64,000 bases of DNA from Spirulina sp. CCY15215 (GTDB lineage: Bacteria; Cyanobacteriota; Cyanobacteriia; Cyanobacteriales; Spirulinaceae). A model generated the notes under the pieces. It was not told the origin of the DNA. It was given only the letters and a program-made list of their open reading frames with translations, and made no database searches. Of this stretch, positions 38,035 to 47,382 are shown piece by piece. A program made the position numbers and the translations under genes. Position 1 is the stretch's first letter; every line of letters starts with the position of its first letter. The stretch covers positions 1 through 64,000 of the forward strand of contig NZ_JACSWA010000555.1 in the NCBI RefSeq assembly GCF_016888125.1. The letters are read 5' to 3'.

Positions 38035-38300
38035 ACTCGTTCCAATTGCCAGAGAATTTGATTGCCTTCTCGACGCACACGGGAAATGACCCAGTTTCGC
38101 CAAGACCAATTATCACCGCGACTGGTTACGGCACTGGCGTTAACATCCATTAAATCTGCAAGTTCGGAACTGCTAATTAAATAGCCCTTACTGGCGATTT
38201 CTTCAGCAATGCGAAGGGTTTCTATCAAGTTCTGAAGTTGAGTTACCCGAACTTCGCGGGGAAGGATATCTTCAGCAACACCGGAATTTACTTCACTCAT
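38028..38300 (-). CDS. Small conserved hypothetical protein, possible winged-helix/HTH
   Basis: In this 90-residue protein, residues 20-60 read like a short helix-turn-helix (L-I-E-T-L-R-I-A-E-E-I ... S-S-S-E-L-A-D-L-M-D-V-N-A-S-A-V-T). A W-S-W-R-N-W-V-I-S-R-V-R-R segment and a strand-like end follow. It looks like a cyanobacterial conserved family. It could be a small DNA-binding protein; this is inference. The TPR-CHAT gene end lies to the left on the same strand, and the GT2 gene converges on it. Confidence 0.65.
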   Translation of the reverse strand: MSEVNSGVAEDILPREVRVTQLQNLIETLRIAEEIASKGYLISSSELADLMDVNASAVTSRGDNWSWRNWVISRVRREGNQILWQLERVD

Positions 38301-38403
38301 GGTTTGAAGGTCGAGAAAAACTACATCATCTATTGTTGTAACCTATCATTACAGATTGCCTCAAATCTGATAATCCTGCTACCGGTTGATATTCTCATTG
38401 TCT

Positions 38404-38429
38404 ATAGGGTTTGGTGACCAAACCCCTAC
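38404..38429. repeat. Dispersed palindromic repeat, copy 2
   Basis: ATAGGGTTTGGTGACCAAACC and then CCTA form the same palindrome as at 32790, with one G lost in the left arm. A degenerate copy of the right arm (ACCAAACTCCTAC) follows at 38437-38449. It sits just beyond the 3' end of the TPR-CHAT gene. Confidence 0.85.
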
Positions 38430-38484
38430 TAAAAATACCAAACTCCTACCTAAAAATAGCGAGAGATGATTCTTTGATAATCAA

Positions 38485-41400
38485 TTATTGAAAAGGTTTG
38501 CCCAGTATTTTAAACCCTCCCCAATAATACGGATGAGCATAAGGTGGGGTTGTTAACTGCATTTTCGTGGGGTCACTTTGAATGCGAGTCACGGCTTCTT
38601 CTAATACTAAACGATTAGGGTTGCCTGTATTGCCCAATTCTGCCAAGCGATCGCCATACCAAGAGACTAATTCCCCATAGGTTACGGTTCGCAGCCAGAG
38701 TTGTGCTTGTTTGAGGGCGATGGGGGGAGTTGAACCACGAGACAAGCAGCGATAAAATTCGCTGCTGAAAAGAATACGAGCGATGGAGTCTACATACCAG
38801 AGAGGGTAGAAAACATAAGTAACTCCCGCTCCTAACAGTGCTGCTCCCCATCCCGTATAACGCTCGATCGCGGCAGAGTCAACCGGCTGACCGCAAAGGG
38901 TTTCTACTCCTGAAAACCCAAATAACTCAATGCTGCTCAGGGATAGCCCTTGTAATTCTGCCAATGTTAACGATGATTCTCCAGGAAACAAAATCGCTGA
39001 CTTTTGTGGAGACTTACAATTGTAAGTAACATTTGTTGATAGGTGACAAAAGCGATATCCTTTTGCGAGAGATTCAAGGGTTTTCGCTTTTACTGTTTTG
39101 GGATTTGTTAAATGCTGGGAGTTAGAGAACCCCTGGCAAATGACCGCCGATTCTAGAGTGGCATAAGGTAAAGCGGAGAAAACCTCATTTTTCTTATTCT
39201 CCTGGCTTTCAATGCCCGCGCTGAGAATGGCATCAATTTTCGGCTTGGCTGTATTTCCCGTCTCTCTGGAGGAGGAAGCAGTTTCCATCTCGCCATTTGG
39301 TTTGAGCCAAGGATCGGGTAATGTTGCGTTAGTTGCGTTATTGGGGACAGAGGCAGAGAAGTTGGTAAATTGGAGACTGGGTAAATAAGTGACGTTAAAG
39401 CGATCGGGTAAGAGGGCATGAAGTGGCAGAAAATGCAATTCGCGATCGGGAATCAACAGGAGGGTATTAATATCCTCGTTTTCAAACTCTTGCAGCAAAC
39501 CAGGAATTCGCAAAATTTGGGCTAATTCTTCGAGCATTGCGGCTAAATGCTCCGATAGAAGTGCTGGGGACTGCGATCGCCTTTGCCAAGTTTGCCACCA
39601 AGTTTCAAATTGGGACAGACGCTGGCGAGCTTCGCGATATTCGTCTGCGGCTTCGGGTTTTGGGGTTGCTTCTCCCTTATCTGGTTCTGTTGCTTCTAAT
39701 TCTGCTTGTTCGCCATAAGTGGAAAGGGAAGTATTGCTCTCTCCTTCCAATCCCAAAAGTTCTAGGAGAATAGAGAGAGAGTCTTCGCTACTTTGTTTAG
39801 CGAGTTCTACCCGAGAGCGCAGGGAGGGACTCAATACGACATTTAAAACGACATTGGGGGTATGTCCTAAAACAATCGGTTCTGGGGTATTGGGTTTGAG
39901 AATAAAGGTGGTTAAGCCGTTATCACCCAAGTGCCAAACAATGGCCGCCATGCGATCGCCTAATAATTGTTGTATTTCTGTCCATTTAAGGCCACTTTCT
40001 TGGAGTAAGGGCAGATTGAGGAAGGCAGAGAAGAGGGTATTTTTGCCCCGCTCGGCGCGAGGGAGTGCTTGGAGCAGTTCTCCTTCTTGTACGGCAAGGT
40101 CTACACTTAAGCGATGAAAATTTGCGGCAGCGAGAAGCAAGGCGCGTTGTTTTTCCCCAGAACAGTCGGGAGCATTGAGGGCGTTTTGCAGGTGTTTGCT
40201 ACCGGTGTTATAGAGAGATTTTACGAGTTTGTTTTCTTCTAGCCCTAAGTGGGTTTGCATTTGTTGTTGCAAGACCTGGGCGTGCAGGAGGGGAAAGGCT
40301 TCAGGAGTCAAGGTTTGCAAGGCTTCTTCATAACAACTCAAGGCTTTGCGCCAAAACATTCCCGGTTCGTTGGTGTTTAGGCCGCGGTGATAATAGGCTT
40401 GACCGAGATGTTGCTGCAATCTTCCCCAAGCCTCGGGATAGCGATCGCGGGGCAGACATTCCAAACCTCGTTCTAAGCTGGCGATAACCCCCTCAGCGCC
40501 GCGTTTGTTGAGGTTGGGACAGGCGCGGGCGATGGGGCTTAAAGCCGTCAAGAGTAAATCTGGTTCCCCCGATCGCTTAACGGCTTTAGAGCGATCTTTC
40601 CAAGTCTTCCAGCTATCGGCTTGTAATTGTAGGGCGCGATCGTAACTGCCGATCGCCTCTTCTGGTCGTTCTAGTTCCACCAGGGTTGCCCCGCGAGCGC
40701 TCCAGAGGGTGGCGGAGTCCGGTGCGATTCTCAGGGCGCGATCGTAGTTTTCGAGGGCTTCTGCAAAGCGATAGGCACCTCTGAGACAATCGCCGCGACC
40801 GTGCCAGGCTTCGGGGTTGGAACTGAGGGCGATGGCGCGATCGTAGTCGGCGATCGCCGCTTCCGTGCGTCCCAATTCTGCCAAAAGTCGTCCGCGAGAT
40901 TCCCAAATTTTCTCGAAGTCGGGTTTAATTTCCCCAGCGCGATCGAAGTCGGCGAGACTGGCGAGATAGTCTCCCAAGGCCAAGCGGGAATTGCCTCTGA
41001 GCCAGAATAAGCCGTAATCGTTGGGCTTGATGTTTAGGGCGCTTTCATAGCAGGCGATCGCTTCCTCGTAGCGTCCCAGGTGAAAAAGACTGACTCCTCG
41101 GTTATACCAACTGTCGTAGTCGTCGGGTTTAAGGTGTAATGCACCCTCATAGCTGGCGATCGCTTCCTGGTAACGTTGAATATTTTTTAAGCTATTCCCG
41201 CGACTGTACCAGGCTTTGTAGAAATCTTGTTTCAATTCAATGGCGCGATCGTAACAGGCGATCGCGGCTTCGCTTTTTTCCAGGGCATCCAAACTATTGC
41301 CGCGACTGTACCAGGCCTTATAAAAGTCTGGTTTCATCTCAATGACGCGATCGTAAGCATTTACGGCTTCTTCGCTGCGGCCTAATTCGTCGAGAGCCAA

Positions 41401-42447
41401 GCCTCGGTTGTACCAGGCTTTGTGAAAATCCGTTTTTAGGGCGATGGCGCGATCGTAGGAGGAGATCGCTTCTTCGTAGCGACCGAGATTTTTTAATCCC
41501 AAACCGCGATTTCCCCAAGCCTGATGATAATCCGGTTTAAATTCAATGGCTTTATCCCAAGCGGCGATCGCTTTTTCAAAATCCCCAGTTTCGTAGAATT
41601 TTACCCCTTGGTTGAAGGCGATTTCCGCTTCATCTCCCTCCGAGTCTGGTGGGGAGGAGACAGGAGGTGGGGCGCTCTGACGCTGGTTGATTTGTCTCAC
41701 CAACTCCTGCACGATTTCTTGGGGATCTTCGCTATCGAGTCCCAAGCGTTGAGCCACTTGCTGTACCAAGTTTCCATCTTCTTGTAGCTTGACTAACAGT
41801 TCGTCCAGGGTAATGGTTTTGGCACCATTTTCTGGGGTGGTTCCCCATCTGAAATCGGAGGAGACAGGGGGAGGAGAAGAAGGAGAGGGAAAAGATAGTC
41901 CTTCTGTTAGGATTTCTTGACTTTCTTCTGGAGAGGAAGAGGGAATCGATCGCTCTGCTGGAGAGGTTGAATCTATTGCTACTGCGGGAGTCGCTACCGT
42001 GGGAGGAGAAGTTGCCTCATAAGACCAAGTATCGCTATCTCCTCCTTTCTCTCGAGCCATAAGCAAGCGCCCGATCCCACTTGCGGTATCGCCAAGTTTT
42101 TGTAGGGAAGGTAGCGATCGCGTAATTTCTCCCAAAGCTACCATGCGTTCGGCCAGAGCAGGCTCTGGGGCAGGGGAGGCGAGAATTTTTGCCCCGTAGC
42201 GCTGTAGCCATTCAACCCATTTTTCTTTAGTGCCTCTGTTCTCTAAGGCTGCAATAAAACGTTCTACTCTCGATGCTTGCCAACCGTGAGCGATCCCCTC
42301 GAGTAACTGGGTAAATAAAAATTCATAATCTTTGTCGGTCAAGGGTTGACCGAAATCCGCATCTCTGTTTCCATCTGGGCTAGAATCCTCAGTTGGGGAG
42401 GTTTGCGGACTGAGTTGTTGAGAGAGATTTTTGAGCCACTGCAACAT
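38485..42447 (-). CDS. TPR-CHAT protein with degenerate caspase-like domain
   Basis: In this 1,320-residue soluble protein, residues 1-120 form a helical N-terminal domain, followed by a Pro/Ser/Glu-rich linker. About eleven TPR units lie at 275-630 (W-x-x-R-G-x-x-L-x-x-L-x-x-x-E-E-A-I-x-x-Y-D-R-A-I pattern), then a helical region and a CHAT domain at about 950-1320. In the CHAT domain the catalytic His position reads C-H1135-L-S-T-N1139-V where active members have T-H-G. The Cys position reads F-S-G-V1181-E-T where they have S-A-C-E. The dyad is gone, so a scaffold or sensor role is more likely than protease activity. Some cyanobacterial CHAT proteins act with STAND or AAA partners. Confidence 0.88.
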   Translation of the reverse strand: MLQWLKNLSQQLSPQTSPTEDSSPDGNRDADFGQPLTDKDYEFLFTQLLEGIAHGWQASRVERFIAALENRGTKEKWVEWLQRYGAKILASPAPEPALAERMVALGEITRSLPSLQKLGDTASGIGRLLMAREKGGDSDTWSYEATSPPTVATPAVAIDSTSPAERSIPSSSPEESQEILTEGLSFPSPSSPPPVSSDFRWGTTPENGAKTITLDELLVKLQEDGNLVQQVAQRLGLDSEDPQEIVQELVRQINQRQSAPPPVSSPPDSEGDEAEIAFNQGVKFYETGDFEKAIAAWDKAIEFKPDYHQAWGNRGLGLKNLGRYEEAISSYDRAIALKTDFHKAWYNRGLALDELGRSEEAVNAYDRVIEMKPDFYKAWYSRGNSLDALEKSEAAIACYDRAIELKQDFYKAWYSRGNSLKNIQRYQEAIASYEGALHLKPDDYDSWYNRGVSLFHLGRYEEAIACYESALNIKPNDYGLFWLRGNSRLALGDYLASLADFDRAGEIKPDFEKIWESRGRLLAELGRTEAAIADYDRAIALSSNPEAWHGRGDCLRGAYRFAEALENYDRALRIAPDSATLWSARGATLVELERPEEAIGSYDRALQLQADSWKTWKDRSKAVKRSGEPDLLLTALSPIARACPNLNKRGAEGVIASLERGLECLPRDRYPEAWGRLQQHLGQAYYHRGLNTNEPGMFWRKALSCYEEALQTLTPEAFPLLHAQVLQQQMQTHLGLEENKLVKSLYNTGSKHLQNALNAPDCSGEKQRALLLAAANFHRLSVDLAVQEGELLQALPRAERGKNTLFSAFLNLPLLQESGLKWTEIQQLLGDRMAAIVWHLGDNGLTTFILKPNTPEPIVLGHTPNVVLNVVLSPSLRSRVELAKQSSEDSLSILLELLGLEGESNTSLSTYGEQAELEATEPDKGEATPKPEAADEYREARQRLSQFETWWQTWQRRSQSPALLSEHLAAMLEELAQILRIPGLLQEFENEDINTLLLIPDRELHFLPLHALLPDRFNVTYLPSLQFTNFSASVPNNATNATLPDPWLKPNGEMETASSSRETGNTAKPKIDAILSAGIESQENKKNEVFSALPYATLESAVICQGFSNSQHLTNPKTVKAKTLESLAKGYRFCHLSTNVTYNCKSPQKSAILFPGESSLTLAELQGLSLSSIELFGFSGVETLCGQPVDSAAIERYTGWGAALLGAGVTYVFYPLWYVDSIARILFSSEFYRCLSRGSTPPIALKQAQLWLRTVTYGELVSWYGDRLAELGNTGNPNRLVLEEAVTRIQSDPTKMQLTTPPYAHPYYWGGFKILGKPFQ

Positions 42448-42687
42448 TTTGCTTACTGAACCTCTGGGAATTTAGCGCGGGGTTGGGCAACGAGCGATCG
42501 CAGTCTTCAAAACAAACACTAAAATTTGCAAAGTTGCGATCGCCTAAGATTATAGATCAGATTATCCGCGCAAAACCTATCTACTTTTTTAGCGATGGAA
42601 TGTCAAGCCGCGATTTTTCCCTGCTTAACTCTAATTTGCATTCTTCTCTATTTTGGCGATCGTTGTTTATTGTTTAAGGATAATTGA

Positions 42688-42969
42688 TTGGTGGAAATAC
42701 ATTATCTGATTCGTTCTCATAGCGATGGTCAATATCTTGTGGCTCGTCCTCGAGTCAATGATGAAAAGGCGGCATTTTTGTTGCTATTTCGCGAACATTT
42801 TGAAGCCTTAAGTTATTTGAATACCCACGCAGCCGATATTCGCGATCGCTTTGGTGTCGAATCTGCCTCTCAAACTCAATTAAAAAGTATTATCGATCGT
42901 TGGGGATTTACCGGAGTTGGTTTAGTCGAAGATCCTCTCATTCCCCGCATTCAATTTTTATCTACATAA
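42688..42969 (+). CDS. Small conserved hypothetical protein
   Basis: This 93-residue soluble protein starts at TTG 42688 or GTG 42691, after AAGGA at 42676-42680; no ATG is available. The sequence (H-Y-L-I-R-S-H-S-D-G-Q-Y-L-V-A-R ... L-Y/S-Y-L-N-T-H-A ... R-W-G-F-T-G-V-G-L-V-E-D-P) is regular in composition and looks like a conserved cyanobacterial family with no known function. It stands alone; 240 bases upstream hold no gene I can support. Confidence 0.7.
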   Translation: MVEIHYLIRSHSDGQYLVARPRVNDEKAAFLLLFREHFEALSYLNTHAADIRDRFGVESASQTQLKSIIDRWGFTGVGLVEDPLIPRIQFLST

Positions 42970-43049
42970 TCTCTATATATATGAGAGAATGACGAGCTAG
43001 TTTTTATTAATTTACTGCAAATATCTGTCCTACCGTCAATGCAAAAGTT

Positions 43050-46000
43050 ATGATTTTAGAGTTTGAAAAAATAATTGAGAAATTGCACGCTCTGACACAA
43101 GTAGACGTGCAGAGTCATTGGTCAGTTTTTGCCGAAGATTTTGAGATTAATATTGATGATTCGGGAAATAGATATTGTTGCGATCGCGCTACTTCCGGTC
43201 AAATATTTTCCCCCAATGAAAAGGGTTATTTGGTTTGGGAAGCGGGCAGAAAAGTACGCTGGTTAGTACAAAAAATCACTGTTCCTAATCATTTGAATGG
43301 CTATACTTTACAAAATTTAGCCCTGCGACTTTGTTTAACTTGGTGGAGTGAAGATGCACAAATTTTTGTGAATCAAAAATTTGTTCAAGCTGGGGATCTC
43401 TTTGATTCTTCTGCACGTATTCTCTTAACTGATGCAGTGATTCCAGGGGAAACTTTTAAGATTGCAATTCGTTTAATCAGTCCAGATCATGATATTGGTG
43501 CGTTAATGCGATCGCATTGTCTTTATGAATCTGCTTACGAGGCGATCGATCCTGGTTTTGTTGCCAACGAATTAGCAGTATTACATCAATATCTTACTAA
43601 TTTTGAGCCAGATAAACTAGAGATTTTACTTGCAGAAATGGAGAAGATTGATTGGGGATATATTGGCGATCGCGATCGCTTCCATAATTCTCTCCAATCT
43701 CTCCGCCAAAAATTGCAACCTTTAGCAGCATCTCTCAAACAACGCTGTATTAAAATGATGGGTCACGCTCATCTCGATATGGCTTGGTTATGGGAACAAA
43801 AGGAAACCTATCAGGTTGCAAAAAGAACTTTTACATCAGTTTTAAACCTACAAAAAGATTTTCCTGATTTAACATTTTGTCATACAAGCCCCGCTCTTTA
43901 TGAATGGATAGAAAAACATCATCCGAAGCTATTTTCAGCTATTTTAGCGGCAATTAAAGCCGGATCGTGGGAACTTTTAGGGGGGATGTGGGTCGAACCA
44001 GAAGTGAATTTACCCTCTGGAGAATCTTTAGTTAGACAATTACTTTATGGACAGCGTTACACTCGTGAAAAATTTGGCGAGATAAGCAAAGTTGCTTGGT
44101 TAACCGACAGTTTTGGCTTTTGTTGGCAACTTCCCCAAATTTTAAAACAAGCAGGAATAGAGTATTTTGTTACCCAAAAACTGCGCTGGAATGACAGTAC
44201 AGAATTTCCGCATGAGTTATTTTGGTGGCAATCTCCTGACGGCACAAAACTATTAACTTTAATGTCTCCTCCCAATATTACAGGAGTCATGGATACGAAT
44301 CCCATTACTATTACTAATTTCGCGGTTGATTGGGAGAAAAAAACAGGAATTAAAGATGTTTTTTGGTTGCCAGGAGTCGGAGATCATGGTGGTGGTCCAA
44401 CTCGCGATATGTTAGAAGTCAAGCAACGCTGGGATTCTTCTCCTTTCTTCCCTAAAATTGAGTTTACTACTGCAAAGCAATATCTGGATTCTTTGCACGA
44501 TTCTCCTACAATATTACCAACATGGAATGATGAATTATATTTAGAATTGCATCGCGGTATTTATACGACTCATGCCGATCAAAAATACTTTAATCGTCGT
44601 TGTGAAGGATTATTATATGAAGCAGAATTGTTTGCAACTCTCGCAAAAATAATCAATAATTCTGACTATCCTCAAACAGCGATAGAAAACGCATGGAAGC
44701 AAGTGCTATTCAATCAATTTCATGATATTTTACCAGGTACTTCGATCCCAGAAGTCTTTGTGACAGCTAACCAAGAATGGAAAGAGGCGATCGCCACAGG
44801 AGAGAAAGTTTTATCAGATGCTTTAGAGGCGATCGCCGAATCTATTTCCTACCCAGATCCTCCTTTTCCCAATGGGAAACCGATTCTTGTTTTTAATTCC
44901 CTCAATTGGAGGCGATCGCAAGTCATTTCCTTGCAAATTACTTCAGAAAATTGGCAGGTTTGCGATCGACAAGGAAACTTGCTCAAATCTCAATTAATAC
45001 CCTGTAGAGATGTTCAATTGAATACCCCTACAGACGGGATGAAAACCTTGCTATTCTTAGCGGAAAATATACCCTCAATTGGTTATCGCTTATTTTGGCT
45101 GATACCCTTCATTCGTCACCCATCATCGGTTAGAAAACAGAAAACAGAAAACAAGGAAGAATATGTTTTAGAAAATAACATTTTGCGGGTAGAAGTCGAT
45201 CCAAAAACAGGAGAATTAGACCGTGTTTTTGATAAAGGCAACCAGCGAGAAGTTTTACAAGGAAAAGGCAATCAACTACAGGCATTTAAAGAAGAAAGGC
45301 AATATTGGGATGCGTGGAATATTGACCCTAATTATCAACAAAATCAGTTACCTTCTCCGCAACTTGAATCTATTGAATGGCTAGACTGTGGAGAAGTGCG
45401 ATCGCGTCTCCGAGTTGTCCGTAAAATCAATCACTCTAGATTCTCTCAAGATTATATTCTCGATCTTAATTCTCCCTATTTAAAAATAGAAACTCATGTA
45501 GACTGGCAAGAAACTCATGTTCTTATTAAAGCTGCATTTCCCCTTAACCTAGAAGCAGATTTTGCTACTTATGAAATTCCCTGTGGTGTAATTTCTCGGA
45601 CAACTAAACCCAAAACTGACGCAGAAAAAGCCCAATGGGAAGTGCCTGCCTTAAAATGGGCAGATTTGGGAGATAATGATTATGGGGTTAGCTTATTAAA
45701 TGATTGTAAATATGGTTATGATAGTAGCCCTAATTGCTTGCGTTTAACCCTTTTAAAAAGCCCCGTTTGGCCGGATCCACAAGCCGATCGCGGTCAACAT
45801 CATTTTACTTATTGTTTGTATCCTCATCGCGATTCTTGGCAGGTTGCAGCAACAGTCCGTAAGGGATATGAATTGAATTTACCTTTGATTGTGCGAGAAT
45901 GGGAGAATAAAGAAAAACCCAACCAGAATCCCAAACTTTTCTCAGAAGGAAGTTTATTAAATTTATCCGCAAAAAATCTCATTCTTATGGCACTTAAACC

Positions 46001-46193
46001 CAGTGAGGATGATCTCGAAACTTATATTCTGCGCTGTTATGAATGTCAGGGAAAAGACGCACAAATCGAAATGAAAGGAGAATTAAACTGGGCGATCGCC
46101 TCTTCTACCAACCTCCTTGAAATTCCTCAAAGCGATCGGGATATAACATCTATTTCTCCCTGGCAGATCAAAACCGTAACAATACGAATTTAA
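43050..46193 (+). CDS. Alpha-mannosidase, glycoside hydrolase family 38
   Basis: This 1,047-residue GH38 enzyme has zinc ligands H239-x-H241-x-D243 in G-H-A-H-L-D-M-A-W-L-W and nucleophile D353 in W-L-T-D-S-F-G-F. The middle three-helix domain and the C-terminal beta domains are complete, so its length is full. There is no signal peptide, so it is cytoplasmic and probably recycles mannosides. An in-frame heptamer repeat (AGAAAAC three times, 45132-45152) encodes the hydrophilic stretch R-K-Q-K-T-E-N-K between domains. It is a single gene with no partners. Confidence 0.93.
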   Translation: MILEFEKIIEKLHALTQVDVQSHWSVFAEDFEINIDDSGNRYCCDRATSGQIFSPNEKGYLVWEAGRKVRWLVQKITVPNHLNGYTLQNLALRLCLTWWSEDAQIFVNQKFVQAGDLFDSSARILLTDAVIPGETFKIAIRLISPDHDIGALMRSHCLYESAYEAIDPGFVANELAVLHQYLTNFEPDKLEILLAEMEKIDWGYIGDRDRFHNSLQSLRQKLQPLAASLKQRCIKMMGHAHLDMAWLWEQKETYQVAKRTFTSVLNLQKDFPDLTFCHTSPALYEWIEKHHPKLFSAILAAIKAGSWELLGGMWVEPEVNLPSGESLVRQLLYGQRYTREKFGEISKVAWLTDSFGFCWQLPQILKQAGIEYFVTQKLRWNDSTEFPHELFWWQSPDGTKLLTLMSPPNITGVMDTNPITITNFAVDWEKKTGIKDVFWLPGVGDHGGGPTRDMLEVKQRWDSSPFFPKIEFTTAKQYLDSLHDSPTILPTWNDELYLELHRGIYTTHADQKYFNRRCEGLLYEAELFATLAKIINNSDYPQTAIENAWKQVLFNQFHDILPGTSIPEVFVTANQEWKEAIATGEKVLSDALEAIAESISYPDPPFPNGKPILVFNSLNWRRSQVISLQITSENWQVCDRQGNLLKSQLIPCRDVQLNTPTDGMKTLLFLAENIPSIGYRLFWLIPFIRHPSSVRKQKTENKEEYVLENNILRVEVDPKTGELDRVFDKGNQREVLQGKGNQLQAFKEERQYWDAWNIDPNYQQNQLPSPQLESIEWLDCGEVRSRLRVVRKINHSRFSQDYILDLNSPYLKIETHVDWQETHVLIKAAFPLNLEADFATYEIPCGVISRTTKPKTDAEKAQWEVPALKWADLGDNDYGVSLLNDCKYGYDSSPNCLRLTLLKSPVWPDPQADRGQHHFTYCLYPHRDSWQVAATVRKGYELNLPLIVREWENKEKPNQNPKLFSEGSLLNLSAKNLILMALKPSEDDLETYILRCYECQGKDAQIEMKGELNWAIASSTNLLEIPQSDRDITSISPWQIKTVTIRI

Positions 46194-46316
46194 CGCTATT
46201 AACTTGCTGCAAATAGTGTGCATTTCAGTTTTGTAAAAATTTCATCTGCTCTTCTAACTAGCAACTTGAGTTAAAAAAGTAATAATATAAGAGAATCTCT
46301 CCTCAATCCCCCAGCC

Positions 46317-47321
46317 ATGAAAGTTATCTCTTCGATCGCCCTCATCCTCGCCAGTTTACTCGCAACCGCCCCTGTTGTAATCGGTGCGCCCCTAGCTTTT
46401 GTTCCCGAAAAGTTTAACGATAACGAACAAGTCCGCATTGATGTTTACCAAAAAGCCAGCCCTGCGGTTGTTACCATCACCGTAGGACGCACTGCGGGAT
46501 CTGGAAGTATCATCGACGCAAACGGGTTAGTTCTCACTAATGCTCATGTAGTTGAAAATGCCCCGCAAGGTCGCGTTGTTGTGATTAATAGCGAGGGAAA
46601 GGAATATGCCGGACAAGCGATCGCCCTCGATCGCCCTAAAGACCTTGCTTTAGTGAAAATTCTCAGTAGCGATCGCTTTCCTACTCTACAATTGGCTGAT
46701 TCTAATAGCATTCGCGTCGGCCAAGAAGTCTACGCGATCGGTTCTCCTTTTGGCTTATCGGGAACCTTTACCACAGGCATTCTCAGCCGTATTGCTGCTG
46801 ATGGGGATCTGCAAACCGATGCAGCCATCAATCAAGGGAATTCTGGCGGTCCCCTCTTGAACTCCCGAGGCGAACTAATTGGGGTCAATAAAGCCATTCT
46901 CAGCCCCGATCGCCGGGGAGGTAACGTGGGGATCGGATTTGCCACCAACGCCGTCGCAGTGAGAGAATTTATCAGCAGGAGTCGCGATCGCATTGCCTCC
47001 GCTTCAGATATTGCCCGACGGGATCCCCCTGCTACTGTTACAGGGCAACCTCAACAACAGCGATCGCCAAATAATGCACCAAATAATAATAATATTCGTT
47101 TGGGAGTTTCCCTCACCCCCAACTTATTAATTGTAGGCATTGAACGCAATTCTCCAGCAGCGCGATCGGGCTTAAAACCAGGCGATCGCATTGTCGCGAT
47201 CGGTCGTCATCGCATCAGAAATATTCAACAATTTGTTTCTTTTCTTCGCACTCGTCCCGATTCCGCTTCTTTGATGATTTTACGCGATCGGCGCTTAGGA
47301 CTCGTTGAAATTGATTTCTAA
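46317..47321 (+). CDS. HtrA/Deg-type trypsin-like serine protease with one PDZ domain
   Basis: This 334-residue protein has a signal peptide (hydrophobic 4-22, cut near A24). The catalytic triad is H77 (T-N-A-H-V-V), D109 (K-D-L-A-L-V-K) and S176 (G-N-S-G-G-P). The PDZ domain is at about 250-334, with A-R-S-G-L-K-P-G-D-R-I. A spacer rich in Q, N and P precedes the PDZ. It is exported to the periplasm or thylakoid lumen for protein quality control. It is shorter than canonical HhoA/HhoB/HtrA, mainly in the N-terminal part. It converges on the 647-residue gene. Confidence 0.92.
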   Translation: MKVISSIALILASLLATAPVVIGAPLAFVPEKFNDNEQVRIDVYQKASPAVVTITVGRTAGSGSIIDANGLVLTNAHVVENAPQGRVVVINSEGKEYAGQAIALDRPKDLALVKILSSDRFPTLQLADSNSIRVGQEVYAIGSPFGLSGTFTTGILSRIAADGDLQTDAAINQGNSGGPLLNSRGELIGVNKAILSPDRRGGNVGIGFATNAVAVREFISRSRDRIASASDIARRDPPATVTGQPQQQRSPNNAPNNNNIRLGVSLTPNLLIVGIERNSPAARSGLKPGDRIVAIGRHRIRNIQQFVSFLRTRPDSASLMILRDRRLGLVEIDF

Positions 47322-47382
47322 TCTGTAAAGTCGGTTTTTGGTTTTTCCTCTAACAATCGTAATGCTTCATTTGACAATTGAT

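Noticed and set aside
42483-42677. 64-codon forward frame between TPR-CHAT and the small hypothetical gene
   Set aside because: No ribosome site, odd composition, no domain.
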